A stretch of 64,000 nt of DNA from G963668605 sp963668605 (GCA_963668605.1 OY764903.1:1-64000), one strand, 5' to 3'; numbered from the stretch's first letter, positions 1 to 9,181 are shown. The notes: a model not told the origin generated them from the letters alone. Made by a program: numbers and translations.

Positions 1-49
1 CCACCTCACGCGTGGTATCTTTGCTACGAGTACTGCCTTCGGAACTCAT
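1..49 (-). CDS. 5' end of an unidentified gene (partial)
   Basis: An ATG on the minus strand at 49 opens a frame of 16 codons (MSSEGSTRSKDTTREV) that runs off the left edge. It is preceded by a very strong Shine-Dalgarno (AAGGAGGTGG, about 9 nt upstream), so the start is convincing although nothing can be said about the product. The Ser/Thr-rich charged beginning is not a signal peptide. Confidence 0.5.
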   Translation of the reverse strand, partial: MSSEGSTRSKDTTREV

Positions 50-160
50 CTTATTGGACCACCTCCTTTTTCAGTGATACCCAGATAATATTGCCACTTC
101 GTCCAGTTTGTCAATAGAAAAGAATGCGGTACACCAGGTATTGTATGGATGGCAAAAAAA

Positions 161-1177
161 CTACAACCGCTTGGCTAGGAAGCGGCACATTCCGAACCCA
201 TCGATCAAATTAAAGGGGAACTGTCCAGTCGTGTAATGCGCGCAGGGAAGCTTCAAGACCGAGTGTGCCAGTTTGCGCTGCTTAAACTCAGCGAGTACCT
301 GCTTGGAGTAGACCGGCAGGAACGTAGTGTCGTACGGCGCCCAAACTAACAACGTTTCCAGGTCGCGTCCTTCCAAGCGGTCCATGTATGCGGCGGGGCT
401 GATCACGGACCAGATGTCACGTAACTCATCCTGGGAAATGCGGTCGCCGAAGCCCTGGCGCACATGTTGCGTCGATACGCCTGTCCAGACCACGTCGGAG
501 AAGTACATCGAGACGTGGTTGAAGACTCCCACCTTGATGCGACGGTCGTGCGCGGCCGTGATGAAAGCGACGCAGGAACCCAGGCTCGTCCCGAGCACAG
601 CCAACTTCCGATAGCCGCGGCTCTCCAGCCAGTCCAGGCAGGAGCGCACGTCCGTGACCGATTGTCGTGAGGCGTGAATCGTGCGCCCGACGTTGCTCGA
701 AACGTGATAGTCGGCGCGCTGCAATTCCGGCGGCATCCTGTAGTCGTGGTACGCCATGCTCATGCGCAGCGCCGGAATACCGAAACGGTTCAGCAGCTTG
801 CACAGACCGATGTGTCCCTGCGCATCGGAGTTCCACTGAGCGAGCACGACCACGGCACGATCCGTGCGTCCGGCGACGGGAAAGTACTCGGCATGGACTG
901 TGTTGTTTTCCGGATGCGGCGAGGCGACGGCGCTGGTAAACGTCAAGCGGCTGCCATCCAGGCGGAAATCCCTTGGCGTGTCATACGCATAGAACTCGTC
1001 TGACTGTGCCACGGCGTTTTCCGCATAGCGCTGCAAGGCGGCCTTGGCGTCGCCGCTAACCTGCAATCCGGGAAGCCATTCCGCGCCCCATTCCATGGGA
1101 CGTACAACGCGATTCGTATCCTTGCTGGCCAGTTCGGTTTCCCAGCGGTCAATCCAGTGGGCGTAGAAGTTCAACAT
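161..1177 (-). CDS. alpha/beta hydrolase family protein
   Basis: Predicted 338-aa cytoplasmic alpha/beta hydrolase of unknown substrate. The nucleophile elbow is G-T-S-L-G with Ser198. Asp283 (PYDTTF) and His314 (CAHYTTG) are well placed to complete a Ser-Asp-His triad. The long N-terminal region (about 100 aa) before the core sheet resembles dienelactone-hydrolase-like or acyl-peptidase-like proteins. The frame is open further upstream, but the ATG at 1177 begins the conserved-looking part; the extension is low-complexity and has no support. The gene stands alone, about 250 bp downstream of the enolase-superfamily gene. No secretion signal is seen. The fold is fairly sure; the reaction is unknown. 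Confidence 0.75.
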   Translation of the reverse strand: MLNFYAHWIDRWETELASKDTNRVVRPMEWGAEWLPGLQVSGDAKAALQRYAENAVAQSDEFYAYDTPRDFRLDGSRLTFTSAVASPHPENNTVHAEYFPVAGRTDRAVVVLAQWNSDAQGHIGLCKLLNRFGIPALRMSMAYHDYRMPPELQRADYHVSSNVGRTIHASRQSVTDVRSCLDWLESRGYRKLAVLGTSLGSCVAFITAAHDRRIKVGVFNHVSMYFSDVVWTGVSTQHVRQGFGDRISQDELRDIWSVISPAAYMDRLEGRDLETLLVWAPYDTTFLPVYSKQVLAEFKQRKLAHSVLKLPCAHYTTGQFPFNLIDGFGMCRFLAKRL

Positions 1178-1210
1178 CGTGGCAGATGGAATTATTTTAG
1201 CAGGCGAACA

Positions 1211-1238
1211 GAAAAATGGCCCGGACTGGCTCCGGGCC
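1211..1238 (-). terminator. Rho-independent terminator (minus strand)
   Basis: Perfect 8-bp stem (GGCCCGGA / TCCGGGCC at 1218-1225 and 1231-1238) with a 5-nt loop. Read on the minus strand it is followed by ATTTTTC. It lies about 190 bp beyond the stop of the enolase-superfamily gene and before the hydrolase start, so it probably ends the upstream transcript. Confidence 0.5.
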
Positions 1239-1430
1239 CTAAACTTTACAACCAATCGCAACGACGAGGAGGCAACCCCGACAAAGCGAAACCTGTAAAA
1301 CCCCACAGCCTGCAATGCAATTGGTTCGCCATCGCTATCTCATTTAGAATCAATACGAGTGCCGAAGCTTTCTACAGTTTTCCATAATCCGGCGGCTGGC
1401 GGCTTTCCGTTCTCCGGAGAACTGCACGCA

Positions 1431-2708
1431 TTAGCTCCACTTCATCAGCGTTTGTTTCTCCACCTTGGCGGTGTCGATCTCCATGCCGAAGCCAGGGCGA
1501 TCGGACAGCGCGATCCGACCTTGCACCGGCTGGGGCGGATATTTGTCGAAGTGGTAGTAGGAGCTCATCTTGCTGATCAGAAACTCCACGAGCGGACAGG
1601 TCATCGGCGATTGGCTGGCGACCACGTGCAGAGCCGCGTGGATGTTGTGGCCATGCGGAATCACATGTGCGTCATAGACCGAGGCCAAGGCGCAGATCTT
1701 GACCAGTTCGCTCGTCCCGCCGCACCATTCCGGATCGGTCTGCACGACCTGCAACGCACCGGCCTTGAGATATTCGTGCGCCTCCCAACGGTTGTAAATA
1801 TGCTCGCCCGAGGCCACAGGAATCGTTGTGGCGCGCCGTAGCTGCGCGAAACTTTCGACCTTGTCGGTCTGAAACGCCTCTTCGATCCAGCGCGGGCGGA
1901 AGCGCTCGACCTGCTTGGCCCAGGCGATGGCGTAGTTGAGATCCCAGCCCATGAAGGCATCAAACATGATCTCGACATCGTCGCCCACCGCTTCGCGAAG
2001 TTGCGCGACCATCTCGACGTTCTTGCGCATGCCTTCGGCGCCGCTGCCCGGCCCAAAGGCGAGAAACCATTTCTGATTCAGAAAGCCTTCGCCCTTCAAC
2101 TGCTGCGCGCGAGTGCGCATTTTTTCCGGCTCGAGAGAGAAGCCGAGGCAACTGCCGTATGCGTCCACGGCGCTGCGCGTCGGTCCACCGAGCAGGCGGT
2201 ACACGGGTGCGTTGAAATAGCGGCCGCGCAGATCCCACAGTGCGTTGTCGACCGCGCTGATCGCCATCAGGAAATGACCATGGCGCGCGTGGCGGTTGGA
2301 GCGGAACATCTGGTCCCAGAGCGCTTCGCCCGCAAGCGGATCCTTGCCTGCCAGAAAGCGGCGCAACTGCTGGTCGATGACGATGGCGGCTTCTTTGTCG
2401 ACCGGTCCGTAGAGTCCTTCGAGGCCGTCGTTGGTCTTGATCTTGAGATACAACGCACTAGCGTTCGCCACGCTTTTCACCGGCTCGGCGGCATCCCGGT
2501 AGGGCTTTGGCCTGTACTCGTCATAGACGTGCAGCGGGTTCACCTGATACTGCTTGTTCACGCCCGCGAGCGTTTCGCGGCGTCCTTCGAAACGCCAGAT
2601 TTCGATTGCGGCGATCTTTAGGCCAGACGGCCTGTTCGCGGACTGCGCGACCCTCGCGGCGGAGAGTGGCGCTGCGGCGGAAGTAGCGAGGAAGCTGCGG
2701 CGGAGCAT
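1431..2708 (-). CDS. mandelate racemase/muconate lactonizing enzyme family protein (enolase superfamily), Tat-type leader
   Basis: 425-aa enolase-superfamily enzyme, probably a sugar-acid dehydratase. The capping domain covers roughly residues 30-160 and the (beta/alpha)7-beta barrel follows. Metal ligands read as Asp250 (IMFDAF), Glu276 (WIEEAF) and Glu302 (SGEHIY); the PHGHN segment (His352/His354) supplies the C-terminal catalytic base. The GEH and PHGHN surroundings recall L-rhamnonate dehydratase-like members, but substrate cannot be assigned. The N-terminus (LRRSFLATSAAAPLSA) looks like a Tat/Sec leader, so export is likely and unusual for the family. On the minus strand TACAAT lies 6 nt before the ATG, so the mRNA is probably leaderless. 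Divergent from the YdcF-like gene with only 21 bp between them. Confidence 0.85.
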   Translation of the reverse strand: MLRRSFLATSAAAPLSAARVAQSANRPSGLKIAAIEIWRFEGRRETLAGVNKQYQVNPLHVYDEYRPKPYRDAAEPVKSVANASALYLKIKTNDGLEGLYGPVDKEAAIVIDQQLRRFLAGKDPLAGEALWDQMFRSNRHARHGHFLMAISAVDNALWDLRGRYFNAPVYRLLGGPTRSAVDAYGSCLGFSLEPEKMRTRAQQLKGEGFLNQKWFLAFGPGSGAEGMRKNVEMVAQLREAVGDDVEIMFDAFMGWDLNYAIAWAKQVERFRPRWIEEAFQTDKVESFAQLRRATTIPVASGEHIYNRWEAHEYLKAGALQVVQTDPEWCGGTSELVKICALASVYDAHVIPHGHNIHAALHVVASQSPMTCPLVEFLISKMSSYYHFDKYPPQPVQGRIALSDRPGFGMEIDTAKVEKQTLMKWS

Positions 2709-2729
2709 CTGCGCATTGTATCAATGTAG

Positions 2730-3380
2730 ATGAGGGGCCTAGTGGACAAATTCGATGCGATTATGATTCCGGGCGGGGGAGTGCGCGCGGGTGGCCGGCT
2801 TCCAGCATGGACCGAACGGCGACTGGAGCGCGCGCTCGAACGCCAGAGCGGCGAGTATCTGCTCACGTTGAGCGCCGGCACGCCGCATCGCCCGGCCCCG
2901 GTCGACTCACGCGGTTATCAGATGCACGAATCACGGGTTGCGGCCGAATACCTGCTGCGCCGCGGCGCCGATCCGGCGCGCGTCTTGTTCGAGACCTGTT
3001 CGCTCGATACCGTGGGCAACGCTTACTTCTCGTTGGCGATCCACGTATTGCCGCGACGCTGGCGCAGCCTGCTTGTGATTACCTCGGAATTTCATCTCGA
3101 ACGCACGCGCGAGGCCTTCGAGTGGGTCTATGGACTGGCCGGCGCGGGCGGTCCGTATCAACTGCAGTTCGAAGCGGTCAGCGACGCGGGCCTGGATGAA
3201 ACGTTGCTCGCCGCGCGCATACGCAAGGAGCGGGAAGGTCTGCGGGCGCTGCACAAGGTGATGCCGCGCATCTCGACGCTCGCGGAGTTTCACGCCTGGC
3301 TGTTTGCGGAACACACGGCCTACGCGGCCGGCGCCGCGGCCGCTGCACCTCTTGATGCGATCACGCGGGAAAGCTACTGA
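2730..3380 (+). CDS. YdcF-like (DUF218) family protein
   Basis: 216-aa protein of the DUF218/YdcF family (roles proposed in envelope metabolism; biochemical function unsettled). Family features seen: an early beta strand ending in a Gly-rich turn (IMIPGGG, 11-17), a TxSAGTPHRP-like loop, the E-S-x-x-x-A-E-Y-L-L helix, the DTVGNAYF segment and the ITSEFHLERT strand-helix. No membrane segment. The ATG at 2730 is used here; the in-frame GTG at 2742 has a better-placed purine tract (GAGGGG) and may be the true start. The last 7 bp overlap the convergent methyltransferase gene. Confidence 0.75.
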   Translation: MRGLVDKFDAIMIPGGGVRAGGRLPAWTERRLERALERQSGEYLLTLSAGTPHRPAPVDSRGYQMHESRVAAEYLLRRGADPARVLFETCSLDTVGNAYFSLAIHVLPRRWRSLLVITSEFHLERTREAFEWVYGLAGAGGPYQLQFEAVSDAGLDETLLAARIRKEREGLRALHKVMPRISTLAEFHAWLFAEHTAYAAGAAAAAPLDAITRESY

Positions 3381-4177
3381 ACTGGCGCCCGGTGCGCGAG
3401 CGTCAGGCACACCCATCCATCTTGTTCGAGCAGGCCGGTCTCGCACAGCGCCGAGGGCAACGCCGTGCGCACGCGCGGCAGATCGCGCTCCGGGAAGCCG
3501 GTCAGCACGATTCGCATTTTCGCGATCCGAGCGAGGGCGGGGAGGACGGCAACGATGGTCTCTGCGTTGATATTGGCCACGGCGAGATCCACCGACCGCT
3601 CCGCGATCGAACGGACCGAACCCGCAAACAGAGCGACGCGTTCGAGGCACGATTCCAGATTTCGCCGCGCCACTGTGACGGCTTCGAAATCGATGTCGCA
3701 GGCGATGACTTTCGACGCTCCCAATAACAGTGCGGCTTCCGCCAGGATGCCCGAGCCCGTGCCGAGATCCAGCACGCGATCGCCGGCCGCGAGTTCGCGC
3801 TCCAGGGCCAGCAGGGACAACTGTGTCGCCGGATGCCAGCCGGTTCCGCAAGCGCGCCCCGGATGGATCGCGAGACGCAGGCGGCCCGCGGGTGCAGGGT
3901 CGCCGCGCCATTCCGGGACGAGATAGAATCGCGCGCCGACCTCGAACGGTTGCCAGGAATCTTCGAAGACGCGCACCCAGTCGGTTGGCGCTTCTTCCTG
4001 CCAGTGCGGATTGTGCGCGGCGAAGGCGGCCACGGGAATTTCGCTATCGAAAAACGCCTGCAATTCGATGCCGCCGGGCCGGTCGCGTTCGACGATGCCG
4101 GTAGTGCCGGCGTCCCAAAGCGCGCTGCTGAGCAGATCCTTTTCCGCGTCCGTGCAGTAGAGAAAGAGCGACAGCAT
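3374..4177 (-). CDS. prmA: ribosomal protein L11 methyltransferase-like (PrmA family)
   Basis: 267-aa class I SAM-dependent methyltransferase. The N-terminal ferredoxin-like substrate domain (1-100, including TDWVRVFEDSWQPF) is followed by the PrmA hallmark H-P-G-x-A-C-G-T-G-W-H-P-A-T, the SAM motif VLDLGTGSGIL and ANINAE (the ANIL position, catalytic loop). PrmA trimethylates ribosomal protein L11. Length is slightly below the usual 290. The family is clear; strict orthology to PrmA is probable. Convergent with the YdcF-like gene (7-bp overlap); about 47 bp downstream of the Gly-rich protein gene on the same strand, so possibly co-transcribed. Confidence 0.85.
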   Translation of the reverse strand: MLSLFLYCTDAEKDLLSSALWDAGTTGIVERDRPGGIELQAFFDSEIPVAAFAAHNPHWQEEAPTDWVRVFEDSWQPFEVGARFYLVPEWRGDPAPAGRLRLAIHPGRACGTGWHPATQLSLLALERELAAGDRVLDLGTGSGILAEAALLLGASKVIACDIDFEAVTVARRNLESCLERVALFAGSVRSIAERSVDLAVANINAETIVAVLPALARIAKMRIVLTGFPERDLPRVRTALPSALCETGLLEQDGWVCLTLAHRAPVQ

Positions 4178-4224
4178 GGGTGCTCAGTAGTTGTCGGCGC
4201 AACTCATGTAATAGCCGTTGCGCG

Positions 4225-5058
4225 CTAGAGCGCGAGGTTCCCTTCAAAAACCATGTCCTTAAGCTTGAACTTGCGCTTGAATTGCGCCGGGCCCAACTGG
4301 CAGGCGAACTCGACTTCCTTGTCGTCGAGCGTGATCGCATCTTTCCTGGGGAAACGGAAAATAAGACCGAACGCCTGTCCGCTCTGCTTCATGTCGATCG
4401 ACTGCGGCGCGATCGGTTCCTTGCCCTTGCGGTTCAACGTGGTCTTCGATTTCAAACTGGCTTTGAGCTTCTCGGGGCTGGTGCGCGCGGCGCGCAAGGG
4501 GAGTCCCACTAGTGCGACGACGTAGTCTTTCTCCTCGCGCTCCAACATCGCGCGGGTTTCGAGCGATGTTGCGGCTTCGACGCCCAACTGCGCTTTCACA
4601 ATAGCCTGCCGCACCGGAAGCGCGCTCAGCCAACGCACTGTGGCGCTCATCGAGGGCATGCCGCCACCCTGGCCCATGCCGCCGCCTCCGCCCATTTCCG
4701 ATCCGCCGCCCATGCCACCACCACCCATGCCGCCGCCCATGCTGCCACCACCCATGCCACCACCGCCTCCGCGAGAGCCGCCTCCGCGGGAGCCACCTCC
4801 ACCGATGTTCCCGCCAGAGGACTTTCCGCCGCCCCCTTTGCTGCTGCCCGAGCCTCCCTTTCCGCCCGAGCTCCCCTTGGTGTCCGCGGTGGCCAGCGCC
4901 TGCCGGGCCCAGGGAGAATCGCTAAGCAGCTTGGCGATCTCTTTCTCACTCCAGTCGGTGAATTTTTTCTGTTGCCAGAAATCCGCAGCAAACAGGTTGG
5001 AAAACGGCGCCGTGCCAAGTGCGGAAAGCAGGAAGCGGCGCGAAAGTTGATTGGTCAT
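4225..5058 (-). CDS. Tat-exported Gly-rich protein with GWxTD-like N-terminal motif
   Basis: 277-aa exported protein. The leader (NQLSRRFLLSALGTAPFSNLFA) has a twin Arg. Then comes FWQQKKFTDWSEKEIAKLLSDSPWARQ, close to the W-T/S-x-x-E-I-x-x-L-L-x-x-S-P-W-A motif of acidobacterial GWxTD-type proteins. Residues about 65-140 are almost only Gly/Ser/Met (repeated GGGMGGGS), a probable flexible or aggregation-prone linker. A beta-rich C-terminal domain (150-277) follows. The start is the ATG at 5058, with a GAGG box 6 nt upstream, rather than the GTG at 5070. Divergent from the response regulator gene. Function unknown. Confidence 0.65.
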   Translation of the reverse strand: MTNQLSRRFLLSALGTAPFSNLFAADFWQQKKFTDWSEKEIAKLLSDSPWARQALATADTKGSSGGKGGSGSSKGGGGKSSGGNIGGGGSRGGGSRGGGGGMGGGSMGGGMGGGGMGGGSEMGGGGGMGQGGGMPSMSATVRWLSALPVRQAIVKAQLGVEAATSLETRAMLEREEKDYVVALVGLPLRAARTSPEKLKASLKSKTTLNRKGKEPIAPQSIDMKQSGQAFGLIFRFPRKDAITLDDKEVEFACQLGPAQFKRKFKLKDMVFEGNLAL

Positions 5059-5133
5059 GGCCTGCCTCACTTATATCACGCCCGGAAGCGTAACGACGCG
5101 CTATACTCCGGAATAGCGTATTGCGAACATTAT

Positions 5134-5832
5134 ATGCGGATTCTCGTGGTCGAAGATGAAAAGCGGATTGCCGATTTCCTCGGCCGGGGACTGGAGAGCG
5201 CAGGCTATGCCGTCGATCTTGCTCCCGACGGGCGCTCGGCCCTCGATCTGGTTCACACCACCGAGTACGATCTGATCGTTCTGGACCTCGGCCTGCCCGA
5301 CATCGACGGCATGGAAGTGCTCCAGAAGATCCGCAACCGCAAGGCCAGTCCGCCGGTTCTGATCCTGAGTGCGCGGGGCGCCGTAGACGATCGCGTCAAG
5401 GGGCTCGAACAGGGCGCGGACGATTACCTCACCAAACCCTTCGCTTTCGTCGAACTGCTTGCCCGCGTGCGCGTGCTGATGCGCCGCGGACAGCCGATTC
5501 CCGAGCGCCTGCAGGTGGGCGATCTGGCCCTCGACTGCATTCGCCGGCGCGTTACACGCAGCGCCGAGGTGATCGAGCTCGCACCCAAGGAATTTAGCAT
5601 CCTCGAATACATGATGCGCAATCGCGGCCGCCCGCTCAGCCGCACCATGATCGTCGAACATGTCTGGGACATGGATTACGACGGCCTCACCAACATCGTC
5701 GACGTGTACATACGCCATCTGCGTACGAAGATCGACGATAAGTATCCGGCCAAGTTGATCCACACCGTGCGCGGTATCGGATACATGCTCGAAGTGCCGG
5801 AAGCCGGCCGCGAGATGACGGAATTTCAATAG
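5134..5832 (+). CDS. OmpR-family response regulator (Cus/Cop-like)
   Basis: 232-aa response regulator: receiver domain (1-118) with acidic pocket E7/D8, phospho-acceptor Asp51 and the KPF lysine at about 103, then an OmpR/PhoB winged helix (about 128-225; NIVDVYIRHLRTKID and GIGYML are family signatures). It resembles CusR/PcoR-type regulators, but no metal-efflux operon is adjacent, so the signal is unknown. The frame is open upstream, but MRILVVEDE is the canonical beginning. The partner kinase starts 8 bp after the stop. Confidence 0.9.
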   Translation: MRILVVEDEKRIADFLGRGLESAGYAVDLAPDGRSALDLVHTTEYDLIVLDLGLPDIDGMEVLQKIRNRKASPPVLILSARGAVDDRVKGLEQGADDYLTKPFAFVELLARVRVLMRRGQPIPERLQVGDLALDCIRRRVTRSAEVIELAPKEFSILEYMMRNRGRPLSRTMIVEHVWDMDYDGLTNIVDVYIRHLRTKIDDKYPAKLIHTVRGIGYMLEVPEAGREMTEFQ

Positions 5833-5840
5833 AGCGCGCC

Positions 5841-7307
5841 ATGTCGATCTGGCAACGCTTGTGGCAGTACCCACGCCGCTTGAGGGTGCGCCTGACCTTC
5901 GCCTACCTGATCCTGTTCTCCGCATTTCTTACGCTGATCGGTTTTGTCTTTCGCGAAGTGCTGCGCAACAACATGGAAGCCACCGTGCGCGAAGTTCTCG
6001 AGGAAGAGTGGGGCGCAGCCAAAGGCTACATCCAGATCGAGAAGGGCCGCCTGATCTGGTTTTACGATAAGGACGACCCCGACGAAGCGCTGATCCTCGA
6101 GCGCCTACGCCATGTCTATCTGCTGACCAACGCGCAAGGGCGCGTGCTCGGCCTTTCCACCGTCTACCGTTCGCTCGGGATCGACACGCCCGCCGAGATC
6201 CGCAAGGCGATGCTTCCCAACGCGCCGAAATGGAGTATCCGCAAGAGCGAGGACGGGGTTCCGTTCATGATCCGCTCCGGCGTGTTGGTGGACGACGGCA
6301 AACGCGACTTCTATCTCGCGATTGGCCGCTCGCTCGGCGAGAACCACAAAACGCTCGACGATTTCACGCGCAACTACTTCACCGCGATGCCGCTGTTTCT
6401 GCTGCTGAGCATGCTCGCCGGATGGCTGCTGACCGGACGCGCGCTGAAGCCGGTCAACGACCTCGCCGGCACGGCCCAGCGCATCTCCGGCGCGAGCCTC
6501 GACGTGCGTATCCCGCAGCGCGGCGCCAACGACGAACTCGACCGCCTGGTGGATGCCTTCAACCGCATGATGGAACGCCTCGAATCCTCTTTCGCGCAGA
6601 TCCGCCAGTTTTCCACCGATGTTTCGCACGAGCTACGCACGCCGGTCACAGCCATCCGCGGCCAATTGGAGGTGGCCCTGTTCACAGCCCAAACGCCGGA
6701 GCAGTATCGCGAGGCGATGATCAACTCCATGCAGGATGTCGAGCGGCTCTCGGCGATCATCAAGAGCCTGCTGCTGCTCTCGCAGGCGGAATCGGGACAA
6801 CTCACGCTGCAACCAATGGCGCAGGATCTTTGCGCGCCGCTGATCGACATCGTCGAGCAGTTTCAGATTCCCGCCGAGGACGGCGAGTTGCAGCTCAACG
6901 CCGAACTGCCTGTCGAGTGTATTGCCGAAGTAGACCACATACAGTTTGAACGCCTTGCCGCGAACCTGATTGGCAACGCGGTCAAATACACGCCGCCCGG
7001 CGGCCGGGTCGACGTGCGTCTCACCGACGACGGCAGCCACGTGCTTTTCGAGGTGGCTGACACGGGCCAGGGCATCCCGGACTCTGCTTTGCCGTACATT
7101 TTCGACCGCTTTTATCGCGTGCAGCCGAACGATCCGAGTCCCGAAAAGGGGCTCGGCCTGGGGCTGAGCTTCGTCGCCTGGATCGCCAAGGCGCACCATG
7201 GCACCGTTCATGTGGAGAGTCAGGTGGGCAAGGGAACTACGTTCGTGGTGACGCTTCCGAAGACGCAGGCCGGCGATGGGCACAAGGAAGTTGACGGGGC
7301 GGCATAG
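5841..7307 (+). CDS. sensor histidine kinase (CusS-like)
   Basis: 488-aa membrane kinase paired with the preceding regulator. TM1 at about 18-37, a periplasmic domain about 40-180, TM2 about 182-198, HAMP (RALKPVNDLAGTAQRISGASL), HisKA with His263 (DVSHELRTPVTAIRGQL) and a HATPase_c domain with the N box (NLIGNAVKYTPPGGRV), G1 (DTGQGIPD) and G2 (GLGLGLSF). The layout and periplasmic size match heavy-metal sensor kinases, though the periplasmic domain has no obvious metal-binding Met/His clusters. Translationally close to the regulator. Confidence 0.9.
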   Translation: MSIWQRLWQYPRRLRVRLTFAYLILFSAFLTLIGFVFREVLRNNMEATVREVLEEEWGAAKGYIQIEKGRLIWFYDKDDPDEALILERLRHVYLLTNAQGRVLGLSTVYRSLGIDTPAEIRKAMLPNAPKWSIRKSEDGVPFMIRSGVLVDDGKRDFYLAIGRSLGENHKTLDDFTRNYFTAMPLFLLLSMLAGWLLTGRALKPVNDLAGTAQRISGASLDVRIPQRGANDELDRLVDAFNRMMERLESSFAQIRQFSTDVSHELRTPVTAIRGQLEVALFTAQTPEQYREAMINSMQDVERLSAIIKSLLLLSQAESGQLTLQPMAQDLCAPLIDIVEQFQIPAEDGELQLNAELPVECIAEVDHIQFERLAANLIGNAVKYTPPGGRVDVRLTDDGSHVLFEVADTGQGIPDSALPYIFDRFYRVQPNDPSPEKGLGLGLSFVAWIAKAHHGTVHVESQVGKGTTFVVTLPKTQAGDGHKEVDGAA

Positions 7308-7355
7308 GTATGACCTTCTAACTCAACTGCACTTCCACTCAACTACAATAGTTCT

Positions 7356-8660
7356 TTGCGTCTCCTGATCATTGGCGGTGTAGCGGCAGGGCTTAGCGCG
7401 GCGGCGCGCGCGCGGCGCCTGGACAAATCCATGGAAATCGTCGTCCTCGAAAAGGGCGAGGTGATCTCTTATGGGGCCTGCGGCCTGCCGTACTATATCG
7501 AAGGCCAGGTGCAGTCGGTCGCGCAGTTGATCGCTTACACTCCAGAGTATTTCGAGCGCGAGCGCAACATCCGCATCCGCACGCGCGCCGAGGTCGTTCG
7601 AATTCTGCATTCGCGCCGCGAGGTCGCGCTTGCCGGCGGTGAACACCTGCACTACGACAAGCTGGTGATTGCCACGGGAGCACGTCCGGACCTTTCAGCC
7701 GTTGAGGGCGCGGACCAGCCCCACGTCTTCACGCTGAGCACAATCGAAGAGTCGCGGCGCCTGAAGCTCTTTCTCGCCGAACAGCAACCGAAGCGCGCCG
7801 TAGTGGTGGGCGGCGGCTACATTGGTCTCGAAGCCGCGGAGGCGTTGCGCGCCAACGGCATTGCCGTGACGATCCTGACCAATGGCGCTAACCTTCTGCA
7901 TCGCGAAGACGAGGACCTCACTGCCCGGCTGCGCAAACACCTCGAAAGCTGCCGCGTGGAAGTGCGCACGGGAACAGCCGTGCGCGCGATCGAGAGTGGC
8001 CAGGTGGCGGGCGTCCCTTGTGACCTCGTGATCCTCGCGGCCGGTATCACGCCGAACGTCGCGCTCGCCGCCGAGGCGGGCATCGAGATCGGCCGCACGG
8101 GCGCAATCCGCGCCGATGAACGAACCGAAACGAGCGTCCTGGGTATCTACGCGGCCGGCGACTGCGCCGAGACCAGACATGTGGTTACCGGTTCGCCGGC
8201 CTGGATCCCGCTGGGCACGACGGCGAACAAGATGGGACGCATCGCGGGCGCCAATGCGGCCGGTGCCCGCGAGCGCTTCGCGGGCGTGGCCGGTACTTCC
8301 ATCGTGCGCGTCTGCGGCCTGGGCGTCGGCTGCACCGGACTCTCCGTGGCACAGGCGCGGCGCGAAGGCTTCTCGCCGGTGAAAGCGGTCATCGAATCGC
8401 GCGACAGGCCTGGCTATTTCCGCGGACGTCCCACTACGGTTGAACTCGTTGCCGACCGTGCCACGCGCCGCCTGCTCGGTGGAGTGGTGCTGGGCGAAAA
8501 CGATGTCGCCGGACGCATCAACGTTTTGGCCACGGCGCTGCACAATCGGATGAGCGTGGATGATTTCGAGTACCTCGACCTGGCCTATGCGCCGCCGTTT
8601 GCGCCCGTCTGGGATCCGCTGCTGGTGGCTGCGCAGCAACTGCTGAAGGAGCTTGGCTAG
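7356..8660 (+). CDS. FAD-dependent pyridine nucleotide-disulfide oxidoreductase (CoA-disulfide reductase/NADH oxidase-like)
   Basis: 434-aa flavoprotein. FAD motif near the N-terminus (IGGVAAGLSAAARARR), single redox Cys42 in YGACGLPYYIEG (the position used by CoA-disulfide reductase and NADH oxidase), the NAD(P)H fold GGGYIGLEAAEALR (about 149-162), the second FAD motif IYAAGDCAE and a C-terminal dimerisation domain (about 320-434). It would reduce CoA disulfide, another persulfide or O2 with NAD(P)H. The first codon is TTG; TACAAT at 7344-7349 lies 6 nt before it, which fits a leaderless start. The next gene begins 9 bp after the stop. Confidence 0.85.
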   Translation: MRLLIIGGVAAGLSAAARARRLDKSMEIVVLEKGEVISYGACGLPYYIEGQVQSVAQLIAYTPEYFERERNIRIRTRAEVVRILHSRREVALAGGEHLHYDKLVIATGARPDLSAVEGADQPHVFTLSTIEESRRLKLFLAEQQPKRAVVVGGGYIGLEAAEALRANGIAVTILTNGANLLHREDEDLTARLRKHLESCRVEVRTGTAVRAIESGQVAGVPCDLVILAAGITPNVALAAEAGIEIGRTGAIRADERTETSVLGIYAAGDCAETRHVVTGSPAWIPLGTTANKMGRIAGANAAGARERFAGVAGTSIVRVCGLGVGCTGLSVAQARREGFSPVKAVIESRDRPGYFRGRPTTVELVADRATRRLLGGVVLGENDVAGRINVLATALHNRMSVDDFEYLDLAYAPPFAPVWDPLLVAAQQLLKELG

Positions 8661-8669
8661 ACTGAACGT

Positions 8670-9167
8670 ATGGCCCTGTGGAACCGCAAACGTCTGCTCG
8701 AGGCTGGAGAGGACGCGCCTGAATTCGAGTTGCAGGACACGGCCGGTGCGCCCTATTCCTGCAAGGTGTTGCGCGCCAAAGCCCCGGTGCTGTTCGCGTT
8801 CTTCAAGATATCCTGCCCGGTCTGCCAGCTCACCTTTCCATTTCTTGACCGGCTGCACCGCGCCGTCGCGAACGAGCGTCTGCGGGTGATCGGAATTTCG
8901 CAGAACGACGCTGCCGAGACGCGTGAATTCGCCGCGCGCTTCGATATCACTTTTCCGCTGCTGCTCGATACCGCAAGAGGCGGCTATGCAGTGAGCAACG
9001 CCTTCGGTATATCGAATGTGCCTGCGCTGTTTTTGGTAGATGCCGACGCGCGCATCACCTGGACGTCGATGGGTTTCTCGAAGAGTGCGCTGGAAGAGTT
9101 AGCCCAACAATTCGGCGTGGAGATGTTCCGGCAGGATGAGAATGTGCCGGCCTGGAAGGCGGGTTGA
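8670..9167 (+). CDS. thioredoxin-fold redoxin (TlpA/AhpC-TSA type)
   Basis: 165-aa redoxin. It begins with the AhpC/TSA-like G-E-D-A-P-E-F-E-L stretch and has a CPVC active site (Cys49, Cys52) in FFKISCPVC, a cis-Pro loop (SNVPALFLVD) and a core of normal length. No signal peptide, so it is probably cytoplasmic and serves thiol-disulfide exchange or peroxide reduction. Nine bp behind the CoA-disulfide-reductase-like gene, so the two may form one thiol-redox unit. Confidence 0.8.
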   Translation: MALWNRKRLLEAGEDAPEFELQDTAGAPYSCKVLRAKAPVLFAFFKISCPVCQLTFPFLDRLHRAVANERLRVIGISQNDAAETREFAARFDITFPLLLDTARGGYAVSNAFGISNVPALFLVDADARITWTSMGFSKSALEELAQQFGVEMFRQDENVPAWKAG

Positions 9168-9181
9168 GGATCGAAGAATTA

